Below, in pieces: positions 47,629 to 55,421 of a stretch of DNA of 64,000 bases. The position numbers and the translations under genes were made by a program. Under the pieces are notes generated by a model. It worked only from the letters and a program-made list of their open reading frames with translations, made no database searches and was not told the origin of the DNA. Origin of the DNA: Janthinobacterium sp. J1-1. GTDB taxonomy: Bacteria > Pseudomonadota > Gammaproteobacteria > Burkholderiales > Burkholderiaceae_D. Numbering within the stretch: position 1 is the first letter of the stretch; each line of letters starts with the position of its first letter. The stretch is from assembly GCF_030944405.1 (NCBI RefSeq), contig NZ_CP132339.1, positions 186,001 to 250,000 of the forward strand, in the 5' to 3' direction.

Positions 47629-49086
47629 ATGACCACATTACTCAGCAATGCTTCCGGCGAACTCGACGCCGTCGTCGAATTCGATCCTGTCATTATCGGC
47701 AAGATGAGCCAGTCCGGCCCGCGCTACACCTCCTACCCGACCGCCGACCGTTTTACGGCCGATTTTGGCTACGGCAACTTCCTCGAAGCGGTAGCCGCGC
47801 TGCGCATGCGCGGCGGGCGCCGGCCGCTGTCGCTGTATGTGCACGTGCCGTTCTGCGACACCCTGTGCTACTACTGCGCCTGCAACAAGATCATCACCAA
47901 GGACCGCAGCAAGGCGGCCACCTACCTCAGCTACCTGAAGCAGGAAATCGCCATGCAGGCCAAGCTGTTTGCCGGCATCAACCAGATCGAACAGCTGCAC
48001 TTCGGCGGCGGCACGCCGACCTACCTGAGCGAAAAGCAGATGGACGAGCTGATGGCGCACCTGCGCCAGCACTTCGACTTCGCACCCGACGCCGACGGCG
48101 AATATTCGATCGAAATCGATCCGCGCACGGTCTCGCGCGAACGCGTGTTTTCGCTGCGGGCGCAGGGCTTCAACCGCATCAGCCTGGGCGTGCAGGACTT
48201 CGACGCCGAGGTGCAGAAGGCCGTCAACCGCATCCAGCCGGAAGCGGAAACCGTGGCCGTGATGCAGGCCGCGCGCGACGCGGGATTCCGTTCCGTCAGC
48301 ATCGACCTGATCTACGGCCTGCCCAAGCAAAGCATGGAGACCATGACGGAAACCCTGCGCAAGGTGATCAACGCCAGCCCGGACCGCATCGCCCTGTACC
48401 ACTACGCGCACATGCCGCATCTGTTCAAGCCGCAGCGCAGGATACTGGACGCCGACATGCCCGACAGCGCCACCAAGCTGGCCATGCTGGGCCTGTGCAT
48501 CGCGCGCCTGACGGCGGCCGGCTACGTGTATATCGGCATGGACCATTTCGCCAAGCCGACCGACGACCTGGCCGTGGCGCAGCGGCAAGGCCGCCTGCAC
48601 CGCAACTTCCAGGGCTATTCGACGCGCGCCGAAGCGGACCTGATCGCCTGTGGCGTGTCGGCCATCAGCTCGGTGGGCGCCGTCTACAGCCAGAATGAAA
48701 AAACGCTGGACGCGTATTACGAAAAACTCGACGAAGGCGTGCTGCCGATCGCGCGCGGCATCAAGCTGGAAACGGACGACATGCTGCGCCGTATCATCAT
48801 CCAGATGCTGATGTGCAATTTCGAACTGTCGATCGCCACCATCGAGCAATCGCATCCGGTGATCTTCCGCAGCTACTTCGCGGCCGAACTGGAAAAACTG
48901 CGCGAACTGGCGCGCGACGGCCTGCTGGTCATCGAGGAAGACTGGCTGACGGTGACGCCGAAAGGGCGTTTGTTGATCCGCAATATCTGCATGGTGTTCG
49001 ACCGCCACCTGGCCGAAGCGCGCGCCAAAGCCGCGCTGGTGTCACCGGACGCGCCGCAGCCGCTGCGCTACTCGAAAACGGTGTAG
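47629..49086 (+). CDS. hemN: Oxygen-independent coproporphyrinogen III oxidase
   Basis: 485 residues. Radical-SAM cluster motif in HVPFCDTLCYYCACNKI (CxxxCxxCxC), with YTSYPTADRF at the N-terminus, LHFGGGTPTYLSEKQ, and ISLGVQDFDAEVQKAVNR. Length and C-terminal domain match true HemN rather than the HemW paralogue. It decarboxylates coproporphyrinogen III without O2, needed for haem (including the cbb3 oxidase haems) at low oxygen. It follows the Aer-like gene under the same FNR promoter. Confidence 0.96.
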   Translation: MTTLLSNASGELDAVVEFDPVIIGKMSQSGPRYTSYPTADRFTADFGYGNFLEAVAALRMRGGRRPLSLYVHVPFCDTLCYYCACNKIITKDRSKAATYLSYLKQEIAMQAKLFAGINQIEQLHFGGGTPTYLSEKQMDELMAHLRQHFDFAPDADGEYSIEIDPRTVSRERVFSLRAQGFNRISLGVQDFDAEVQKAVNRIQPEAETVAVMQAARDAGFRSVSIDLIYGLPKQSMETMTETLRKVINASPDRIALYHYAHMPHLFKPQRRILDADMPDSATKLAMLGLCIARLTAAGYVYIGMDHFAKPTDDLAVAQRQGRLHRNFQGYSTRAEADLIACGVSAISSVGAVYSQNEKTLDAYYEKLDEGVLPIARGIKLETDDMLRRIIIQMLMCNFELSIATIEQSHPVIFRSYFAAELEKLRELARDGLLVIEEDWLTVTPKGRLLIRNICMVFDRHLAEARAKAALVSPDAPQPLRYSKTV

Positions 49087-49095
49087 CGCCGCGCC

Positions 49096-49848
49096 ATGAA
49101 CGCCTTCAGTTTCCTGCCGCTGTTTATGGTCGGCCTGGCCGGCAGCGTGCACTGCATCGGCATGTGCGGCGGCATCATCGGCGCGCTGTCGGTCGGCGTA
49201 TCGACGCCGGCGCCACGCGCCGTGATCGCCATCCACGCGCAGCGTGCGGTATCGGACAGCCATGCCCTGCGCGTGCTGGCCTATAACGGCGGGCGCATCG
49301 GCAGCTACATGCTGGCCGGCGCCTTGGCCGGCGGCCTGGCCGGCGCCGGCATGGTGCGCATGGCGTCCTTGCAGGTGGCCGGCTACTGGCTGGCCAACCT
49401 GATGCTGGTCGCCCTGGGCCTGTACCTGATGGACGCCTGGCGCGGCCTGGCGCGGCTGGAAGCGGCCGGCAACCTGGTGTGGCGCCGCGTGCGCCCGCTG
49501 CTGGCGCCATTGATGCCGATGGATACGCCCTTGAAAGCGCTGGCCGTCGGCGGGCTGTGGGGCTGGGTGCCGTGCGGCATGGTCTACAGCGCCTTGCTGA
49601 CCGCCATGATGGGAGGCTCCGCCGTGCATGGCGCGGCCGCCATGGCCGCCTTCGGCCTGGGCACCCTGCCGACCCTGCTCGGCATGGGCCTCTTGGGCGC
49701 GCGCCTGCGCCGGCAACTGCAGCGCCGCCCGGTGCGCATCGCCAGCGGCCTGCTGGTGCTGGGCTTTGGCTTGCTGGGCCTGCTGCGCGCCGCCCATGGC
49801 GTCTCGCTGGGCTGGCTCGACGCCCTGTGCGTGGCGCCCCATCCATGA
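49096..49848 (+). CDS. TauE/SafE (UreH/DsbD-2-like) membrane protein of cbb3 oxidase loci
   Basis: 250 residues, about six helices. Starts MNAFSFLPLFMVGLAGSVHC and has the HCIGMCGGIIG motif conserved in this family, where the Cys residues may take part in metal or thiol transfer. Similar genes sit next to ccoI in many cbb3 loci, and a role in copper delivery or cytochrome biogenesis is suspected but not shown. It lies 9 bp after hemN and 10 bp before ccoI. Confidence 0.85.
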   Translation: MNAFSFLPLFMVGLAGSVHCIGMCGGIIGALSVGVSTPAPRAVIAIHAQRAVSDSHALRVLAYNGGRIGSYMLAGALAGGLAGAGMVRMASLQVAGYWLANLMLVALGLYLMDAWRGLARLEAAGNLVWRRVRPLLAPLMPMDTPLKALAVGGLWGWVPCGMVYSALLTAMMGGSAVHGAAAMAAFGLGTLPTLLGMGLLGARLRRQLQRRPVRIASGLLVLGFGLLGLLRAAHGVSLGWLDALCVAPHP

Positions 49849-49858
49849 AAAGTCGCTT

Positions 49859-52288
49859 ATGAACGCCGTATTACAATCGACCGACTGCTTCCACTGCGGC
49901 TTGCCCGTGCCGCCCGGTTCCCACTGGAGCGTCACCGTCGACGAGCTTGAGCGCGCGATGTGCTGCCCCGGCTGCGAAGCGGTGGCGCAAACCATCGTCG
50001 ACATCGGCCAGAGCAAGTACTACACGGAGCGCGACGACTACGCCGCCAACGCATTTGGCGCCACCCTGATGCCGCCCGAGCTGCGCCTGTACAGCAATGA
50101 CGATGCGCAGTTCGCGCGCGACGCCAGCAGCTGCGAAGCGACCCTGTCGGTCGAAGGCATACGCTGCGCCGCCTGCGTCTGGCTGATCGAGCGCCAGCTG
50201 ATCCGTTTGCCCGGCGTGCAGGCGGCCAGCCTGAACGTCGCCACCGAACGCCTGTATGTGCGCTGGAGCAAGGCGCAGTGCGAGCCGGGCGATATCCTGC
50301 AGGCCGTGCGCCAGGTCGGCTACACGGCCTATCCCTACGACGCCGTGCGCCATGGCGAGCAGTTGCAAAAGGCCAGCAAGACCCTGGGCCGCCAGCTGTT
50401 CGTGGCCGGCCTGTCGATGATGCAGGTGATGATGTATGTGGCGCCGTCCTACCTGGCGGCCGAAGACGGCACCCTGGACCCGGACATGGCCACCCTGATG
50501 CGCTGGGCCAGCCTGATCCTGACGCTGCCGGCCATCTGCTATTCCGCGCTGCCGTTTTTCCAGGGCGCCTGGTCCAGCCTGCGCGCGCGCACCCTGGGCA
50601 TGGACGTGCCCGTCACACTGGGCATCCTGGCGGCGTTCTTCGGCAGCCTGGTGGCGACTTTCACGGGCCAGGGCGAGGTGTATTTCGACTCGGCCACCAT
50701 GTTCATCTTCCTGCTGCTGTGCAGCCGCTACTTCGAACTGCAGGCGCGCCGCAAGGCCGCCTCGGCGCTGGAACGCTTGCAGCATGCCTTGCCCGCCTCG
50801 GCCACCCTGCTGCCGGGCTTTCCCGACAGCCGCGCCACCGCCATGGTGCCGGCCGGCAGCCTGGCCGTCGGCGACGTGATCCTGGTGAAACCCGGTGAAG
50901 CGGTCGCCGCCGACAGCGTCATCATCGAAGGCAACAGCGCGCTCGATCTGTCGCTGCTGACGGGCGAAAGCGCGGCGCAGCGCAGAAAAACCGGCGAACA
51001 GGTGCCCGGCGGCGCCATCAACGCCAGCGCGGCGCTGCTGCTGCGGGTGCTCAAACCGGCCCGTGACAGCACCTTGTCCGACCTGCTGAAACTGATCGAA
51101 CGGGCCGGCAGCGGCAAGCCGCAGATCGCGCAGTGGGCCGACAAGGTGGCCGCCTGGTTCGTGCTGGGCCTGCTGCTGTTCGCCGTCGCCGTCTTCGCCT
51201 TCTGGAGCTGGCACGATCCGTCGCAGGCCTGGCCGGTGGCGATTGCCGTACTGGTGGTGTCGTGTCCGTGCGCCTTGTCGCTGGCGACGCCGACGGCGCT
51301 GGCGGCGGCCACCGACAGCCTGCTGCGGCGCGGCGTGCTGATCGTCCAGCCGCATGTGCTCGAAACCCTGCACCGCGCCACCCATATCGTGTTCGACAAG
51401 ACGGGGACCCTGACCCTGGGCCGCCCGGTGCTGCGGCAGATCGACAGCCTGGACACGCTTGACGAACACGCTTGCCTGCAGATCGCCGCCGCGCTGGAAA
51501 CGGGCAGCGCCCATCCGCTGGCGCAAGCCATTTCAGAGGCGGCAGGCAGCATCGAGCACGGCCACGCGCAGCAGTTGCAGGAAGTGCAGGGCCAGGGCCT
51601 GGAAGGAATCATCGACGGCGTGCGCTACCGGCTCGGCAATGCGGCGTTCGTGGCGGCGATCGCCGGCCCGCCGCTGGGCGACACGGCGCTCGGCGTCGAC
51701 GGCATGACGCCGCTGTACCTGGGCGCGCAAGGGCAGTGGCTGGCGCGTTTCCTGCTGAGCGATGCGCTGCGGCCGGAAGCGCGCGAGGTGGTCGGCTATT
51801 TCCAGCGCCATGGCAAGCAGGTGGTGCTGCTGAGCGGCGACCAGGAAGCGCTGACGCAAGGCGTGGCGCGCGAGCTGGGCATCGCCACCGCCTGCGGCGA
51901 ATGCCTGCCCGATGAAAAACTCGATTTCGTGCAGCAGCTGCAGGCCACCGGCGCGGTGGTCGCGATGGTCGGCGACGGCATCAACGACGCCGCCGTGCTG
52001 AGCGCGGCCGACGTCTCGTTCGCCATGGGTTCGGGCGCCGCGCTGGCACAGGCCCATGCCGACACGGTGCTGCTGTCGAGCCAGCTGCGCTCGGTGCTCG
52101 ACACGGCCAGCACGGCCGCGCGCAGCATGCGCATCATCCGCGAAAACCTGGGCTGGGCCACCTTGTACAACCTGACCGCCATTCCCGCCGCCGCGCTGGG
52201 CTTTCTGAACCCGTGGCTGTCCGGCGTCGGCATGGCCGCCAGCTCGGCGGTCGTGATCGCCAACGCGCTGCGCCTGAGGAAAACCTGA
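49859..52288 (+). CDS. ccoI: CcoI-type copper-transporting P1B ATPase
   Basis: 809 residues from ATG 49859 (MNAVLQSTDCFHCGLPVPPG). The N-terminal Cys-rich segment (CFHCGLPV, CCPGCEAV) is followed by an HMA domain with GIRCAACVWLIE. Membrane Cu site SCPCALSLATPTAL, phosphorylation site FDKTGTLTLGRP, and hinge VGDGINDAAVLSAADVSFAM. CcoI exports Cu to the periplasmic side of the membrane for the CuB site of cbb3 oxidase. It overlaps ccoS in the pattern TGATG. Confidence 0.95.
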   Translation: MNAVLQSTDCFHCGLPVPPGSHWSVTVDELERAMCCPGCEAVAQTIVDIGQSKYYTERDDYAANAFGATLMPPELRLYSNDDAQFARDASSCEATLSVEGIRCAACVWLIERQLIRLPGVQAASLNVATERLYVRWSKAQCEPGDILQAVRQVGYTAYPYDAVRHGEQLQKASKTLGRQLFVAGLSMMQVMMYVAPSYLAAEDGTLDPDMATLMRWASLILTLPAICYSALPFFQGAWSSLRARTLGMDVPVTLGILAAFFGSLVATFTGQGEVYFDSATMFIFLLLCSRYFELQARRKAASALERLQHALPASATLLPGFPDSRATAMVPAGSLAVGDVILVKPGEAVAADSVIIEGNSALDLSLLTGESAAQRRKTGEQVPGGAINASAALLLRVLKPARDSTLSDLLKLIERAGSGKPQIAQWADKVAAWFVLGLLLFAVAVFAFWSWHDPSQAWPVAIAVLVVSCPCALSLATPTALAAATDSLLRRGVLIVQPHVLETLHRATHIVFDKTGTLTLGRPVLRQIDSLDTLDEHACLQIAAALETGSAHPLAQAISEAAGSIEHGHAQQLQEVQGQGLEGIIDGVRYRLGNAAFVAAIAGPPLGDTALGVDGMTPLYLGAQGQWLARFLLSDALRPEAREVVGYFQRHGKQVVLLSGDQEALTQGVARELGIATACGECLPDEKLDFVQQLQATGAVVAMVGDGINDAAVLSAADVSFAMGSGAALAQAHADTVLLSSQLRSVLDTASTAARSMRIIRENLGWATLYNLTAIPAAALGFLNPWLSGVGMAASSAVVIANALRLRKT

Positions 52289-52473
52289 TGGAGTCCTTGT
52301 ACCTGCTCATTCCGCTCAGCATCGTGGTGGTCTTTATCGCGCTATGGGTCTTCTTCAAGGCCTCCGACGGCGGCCAGTTCGACGACCTGGTCGGCCCGGG
52401 CATGCGCGTGCTGCAGGACGACGACACAACGCCGGAAAAACCGGCGCAGCAGCAAGCGGATCAGCGCGAGTAA
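52288..52473 (+). CDS. ccoS: CcoS, cbb3 oxidase maturation protein
   Basis: 61 residues. A single membrane helix (YLLIPLSIVVVFIALWVFF) followed by KASDGGQFDDLVGPGMRVL, the conserved CcoS signature. It is needed for cofactor insertion into CcoN. The ATG overlaps the ccoI stop by one base. The 3' end overlaps the convergent tla3 by 13 bp, showing where the foreign minus-strand block abuts the cco operon. Confidence 0.94.
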   Translation: MESLYLLIPLSIVVVFIALWVFFKASDGGQFDDLVGPGMRVLQDDDTTPEKPAQQQADQRE

Positions 52474-53933
52474 CCCTGCGAACCGGGCCGCGCATCGTAA
52501 CGCCGGCCCCACCAGGGCAGGAACACGGTATTGCCACCGCGCGCGCGGAACCACGGCGCATCATGGTCGACCGGCCGCACCACCGCCGGCGGCGCCACCA
52601 CCACGGCGCTCACCTGCCGCGCGTCGCTGGTGCCCGTTACCAGCACCGGTCCGCCCACATGATTCGCATAGGCAATGGCCAGTGCCACGTTCGTCAGCGC
52701 CGTGCCGGCGCCCGTCTCGCCCAGCAGCGCCGGCAGATTGAAGCTCTGCTTGTTGAAATCGAATTCCGGCAATTGCTCCGTCACGCTTTGTGCCAGCGGA
52801 CCGATGCGTTCGGACGAGGCCGGATACGTGACGCCGGCGTCGTGGATCAGATAGCCGATGGCGGCCTCGCTGGTCTGCGCATTGGTCGCAGCCTCTTCGA
52901 TGGCCTGGCTCCACGCCTGCACGATGCGCGGAGATTGTCCCTTTTCCGCCTTGAAATCGGCCACCGCGCGCATGACGGGAAAGCCCAGCCACGCCAGCGG
53001 CGCACGCCCGGTCTTGTAGCCGGGCCCGGCCAGCACCAGCAGCACCATGTTTTCATTGATTTGCTCATCCTTGGGCGGAAAGCTCGGCGCATCCCAGCTC
53101 ATCACCCACACGGTTTTGTCCGGGTTGGCCTGCAGATACGCCAGGCCGGCCGTCAACGACGCAAAGCCGGCATTGGCGCCACCCATGGTGACGCGCACAT
53201 CGGGCGGGGTGGCGGTGGTCCAGGAGTCGGGGAAGGAAGTATTGCCAATGTCGAAAGCATCAGTGATCGTTTCAACCATATATTTTCCCGCTTCGATTGG
53301 ATCGAGGCGTCCTTCAGGCAAGGCATACTCGACATGGATGCCGGCCAGTTCTCGCCGTGTGGATTTGTCGGTCAGGGAATGGGCATTGTAAAAATACTCT
53401 GCGCTGGAAAAATAAATGTCACGAAAACGGTAAATCAGCTCCGTCACATATTTGTGATGGTAACCGTGGAAGGTTTCCTCGCCGTCATTACCTGCAGCAA
53501 TCATGCCGATCGATTGCACCTTGCCAAAGCGCACAGGATTTTCTTTCACTTTGGCATCATCCTTGTTCGGCTTGGCCAGACCGAGTGTCCACAGCAGTTG
53601 CCATTCGGTTGGATAGTCGCGCCGCTGCAGCGGATTCAACCACTGCACGCCCACCACTTGCGCCATGTATGGCCGTACTGGCGAGGTTGGTGCGGGTACG
53701 GTAGCCGGTGTTGCTACAGTTGCTCTGCTGGCACAGGCTGACAGAAAGAAAAGGAACGTAAGCGCCAGCAGCGCTGGCAACAGCAATAATCGTTTCATCA
53801 ATATTCCTTCTCGAAGAGACTCATCGAATGGCGTGGCGTGTGTTACAGACCAGAGTGCAATAGAAAAGGCAAGACCGAATACCAGCAGACTCCAGCCAAG
53901 CCGGCGCGGTAAGGTAGCAATCAACGTGCGCAT
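52461..53933 (-). CDS. tla3: Tla3-type (DUF2875) adaptor for type VI lipase effector
   Basis: 490 residues. Two hydrophobic N-terminal segments: WSLLVFGLAFSIALWSV, then MKRLLLLPALLALTFLFFLS with a lipobox-like SAC at ~residue 66-68. The DUF2875 domain follows, including RPYMAQVVGVQWLNPLQRRD and WVMSWDAPSFPPKDEQINEN. DUF2875 proteins (PA0259-type Tla3) bind the Tle3 lipase and load it on VgrG. Its ATG overlaps the tle3 stop (TGATG), so the pair was translationally coupled before the IS insertion. A second ATG at 53798 could give a shorter lipoprotein form. Confidence 0.85.
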   Translation of the reverse strand: MRTLIATLPRRLGWSLLVFGLAFSIALWSVTHATPFDESLREGILMKRLLLLPALLALTFLFFLSACASRATVATPATVPAPTSPVRPYMAQVVGVQWLNPLQRRDYPTEWQLLWTLGLAKPNKDDAKVKENPVRFGKVQSIGMIAAGNDGEETFHGYHHKYVTELIYRFRDIYFSSAEYFYNAHSLTDKSTRRELAGIHVEYALPEGRLDPIEAGKYMVETITDAFDIGNTSFPDSWTTATPPDVRVTMGGANAGFASLTAGLAYLQANPDKTVWVMSWDAPSFPPKDEQINENMVLLVLAGPGYKTGRAPLAWLGFPVMRAVADFKAEKGQSPRIVQAWSQAIEEAATNAQTSEAAIGYLIHDAGVTYPASSERIGPLAQSVTEQLPEFDFNKQSFNLPALLGETGAGTALTNVALAIAYANHVGGPVLVTGTSDARQVSAVVVAPPAVVRPVDHDAPWFRARGGNTVFLPWWGRRYDARPGSQGYSR

Positions 53934-54159
53934 CAGGAGGTCTCCGGCCGCTGGTACATGCGTTCGTCTTCGATCTCGGACGGCATGGCACCGGTGCTTC
54001 CACCGCTACGTACCCAATTAAGCAATGACAATTTTTTGAACAGTCCAGACACAAAATACTCATTAAATATTTTCTGCGGATTGTTATCGCCGAGACCATT
54101 TAGCAATCGCCAGTCTGCTGCAATGCGCAGTTTTTTCATCGCCTCCTCGCTGATCAGAC
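53933..54159 (-). pseudogene. tle3: 3' remnant of tle3 downstream of the IS
   Basis: About 74 codons of the Tle3 C-terminus (LISEEAMKKLRIAADWRLL ... MYQRPETS) remain between the IS end (54160) and the start of tla3. They are in frame with the 5' part when the IS and one GAC copy are removed. Read alone, the frame opens with a TTG at 54196 inside the IS, so it is not an independent gene. Confidence 0.88.
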
Positions 54160-54192
54160 TGAGGTGTACTGTCAATAGCGGACACTCTTGTT

Positions 54193-55053
54193 TCAAGCCA
54201 CCCGCGGCTGTTTGCTGAATTTTTCAGCGAACAACGCGGGCGGAACATTGCCAAGGCGCGAATGGCGTCGCTGGCGGTTGTAAAAGCTTTCGATATATTC
54301 CTGTATTGCGGCTTTCGCGTCGGCCCGGGTCGCGTAACGTTGATGGTGCACCAGCTCGTTTTTCAGGGTGCCCCAGAAGCTTTCCATGGGCGCGTTGTCA
54401 TAGCAGTTTCCTCGGCGCGACATGGACGGCTTCATGCCGAACTGCGTCACCAGTTTCTGATAGTCGTGGGCGCAATACTGACTGCCACGGTCGGAGTGGT
54501 GAATCAAGCCCGGCGCGCGGCGTTTGTTGCGCACGGCCTTCCACAGTGCTGTTGCCGTCAGCGTTTGCGTCATGCGCTCGTCCATCGCGTAGCCCACCAG
54601 CTCGCAGGTGAACACGTCCTTGATACCGGCCAGGTAAAGCCAGCCCTCGCCGGTCGCCACATAGGTGATGTCGGTCACCCAGGCTTCGTTCGGCCGGGTC
54701 GGCGCGAAAGTCTGATTGAGCAGGTTGTCGGCCACCGGCAGGTCATGATTCGAGTTCGTGGTGGCCTTGAACTTGCGCTTTTGCTTGCAGCGCAGGGCGA
54801 GCTCGCGACGCAGACGGACGATACGATCACGGCCGGCCGGAAAGCCTTGCGCCGTCAGTTCCGGCTGCATGCGCAACGGGCCATAAGTCTGCCGGCTCTG
54901 CGCGTGCACGGCCTCGATGGCGACCTTCAGGCGTGCGTCGTCCTGCGCCCGCTGCGACGGTTTGCCGTTCGACCAAGCGTAGAAACCGCTGCGCGAGACG
55001 CCAAAGACGCGGCACATGATGGTGACAGGAAATTCGAGTCGCAAGGTCTTCAT
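54193..55053 (-). CDS. IS3-family transposase OrfB (DDE integrase domain)
   Basis: 286 residues. HTH_21 region at the N-terminus (MCRVFGVSRSGFYAWSNGKP), then an rve core with the DDE triad: Asp in EAWVTDITYVATGEGWLYLA, Asp in GLIHHSDRGSQYCAHDY, Glu in CYDNAPMESFWGTLKNELVH. Its ATG overlaps the orfA stop (ATGA). It is more probably made as an OrfAB fusion by -1 frameshifting at the A7 run at 55104-55098, because the orfB frame is open back to that site. Confidence 0.95.
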   Translation of the reverse strand: MKTLRLEFPVTIMCRVFGVSRSGFYAWSNGKPSQRAQDDARLKVAIEAVHAQSRQTYGPLRMQPELTAQGFPAGRDRIVRLRRELALRCKQKRKFKATTNSNHDLPVADNLLNQTFAPTRPNEAWVTDITYVATGEGWLYLAGIKDVFTCELVGYAMDERMTQTLTATALWKAVRNKRRAPGLIHHSDRGSQYCAHDYQKLVTQFGMKPSMSRRGNCYDNAPMESFWGTLKNELVHHQRYATRADAKAAIQEYIESFYNRQRRHSRLGNVPPALFAEKFSKQPRVA

Positions 55054-55361
55054 GACCGCGTACTTGGCAGCGACTCCCGCGCAAAGTACGCTGCCGCTTT
55101 TTTTACGATATCGCGCTCCATGCGTGCCTCGGCAAGCTCTTTGCGCAGCTTGGTTACCTCAGCCTCAAGCTCCGGCACGGAGCGGCTACCAGGGGCTACT
55201 TTGGGCGACGTGCCGCGCCTTGCCGCACTGACCCAGTTCGCTAGCGTGCCCTTGGGAATGGTGAGACGCAACGCGGCGTCTTCCAGCGTCAGGCCTTGTG
55301 TCAGGACCAGTTTTACCGCTTCTTCCCGAAGCTCCGGTGTGTATGTTGTTGAGCGTGTCAT
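55050..55361 (-). CDS. IS3-family OrfA (HTH, transposase subunit)
   Basis: 103 residues. Begins MTRSTTYTPELREEAVKLVL, a helix-turn-helix of the HTH_Tnp_1/IS911 type (LTLEDAALRLTIPKGTLANW), followed by a leucine-zipper-like stretch (SVPELEAEVTKLRKELAEAR) for multimerisation. Its 3' region contains GTAAAAAAAGCG, a typical IS3 slippery site. Confidence 0.94.
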   Translation of the reverse strand: MTRSTTYTPELREEAVKLVLTQGLTLEDAALRLTIPKGTLANWVSAARRGTSPKVAPGSRSVPELEAEVTKLRKELAEARMERDIVKKAAAYFARESLPSTRS

Positions 55362-55421
55362 AAGTTCTCCAGTTGGTGAAGTTTACCAAACTAGAGTGTC
55401 CGAAAAAGTCAGGGTACCTCA

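Larger units (their letters stand above)
54160..55421 (-). mobile_element. IS3-family insertion sequence, complete, 1262 bp
   Basis: Imperfect terminal inverted repeats of ~29 bp begin TGAGGT on both ends and share the inner core CGGACACTCT (left 54160-54188; right 55421-55393 on the minus strand). Flanked by GAC duplications. It carries orfA and orfB in overlapping frames with a slippery A7 run, so it appears intact and possibly active. Inserted in the 3' part of tle3, same strand. Confidence 0.92.

Noticed and set aside
51796..52263. Minus-strand frame opposite the 3' end of ccoI
   Set aside because: Antisense to the P-type ATPase hinge; no domain.
53933..54196. 87-codon minus-strand frame as an independent immunity gene
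   Set aside because: It starts with a TTG inside the IS and has no signal peptide; it is in frame with the broken tle3 and encodes its C-terminus.
54160..55421. IS ends at TGTCAATAG/GTCA (54169 to 55411) rather than TGAGGT
   Set aside because: Those ends give no matching target duplication; the TGAGGT ends give a GAC duplication and restore the tle3 frame.
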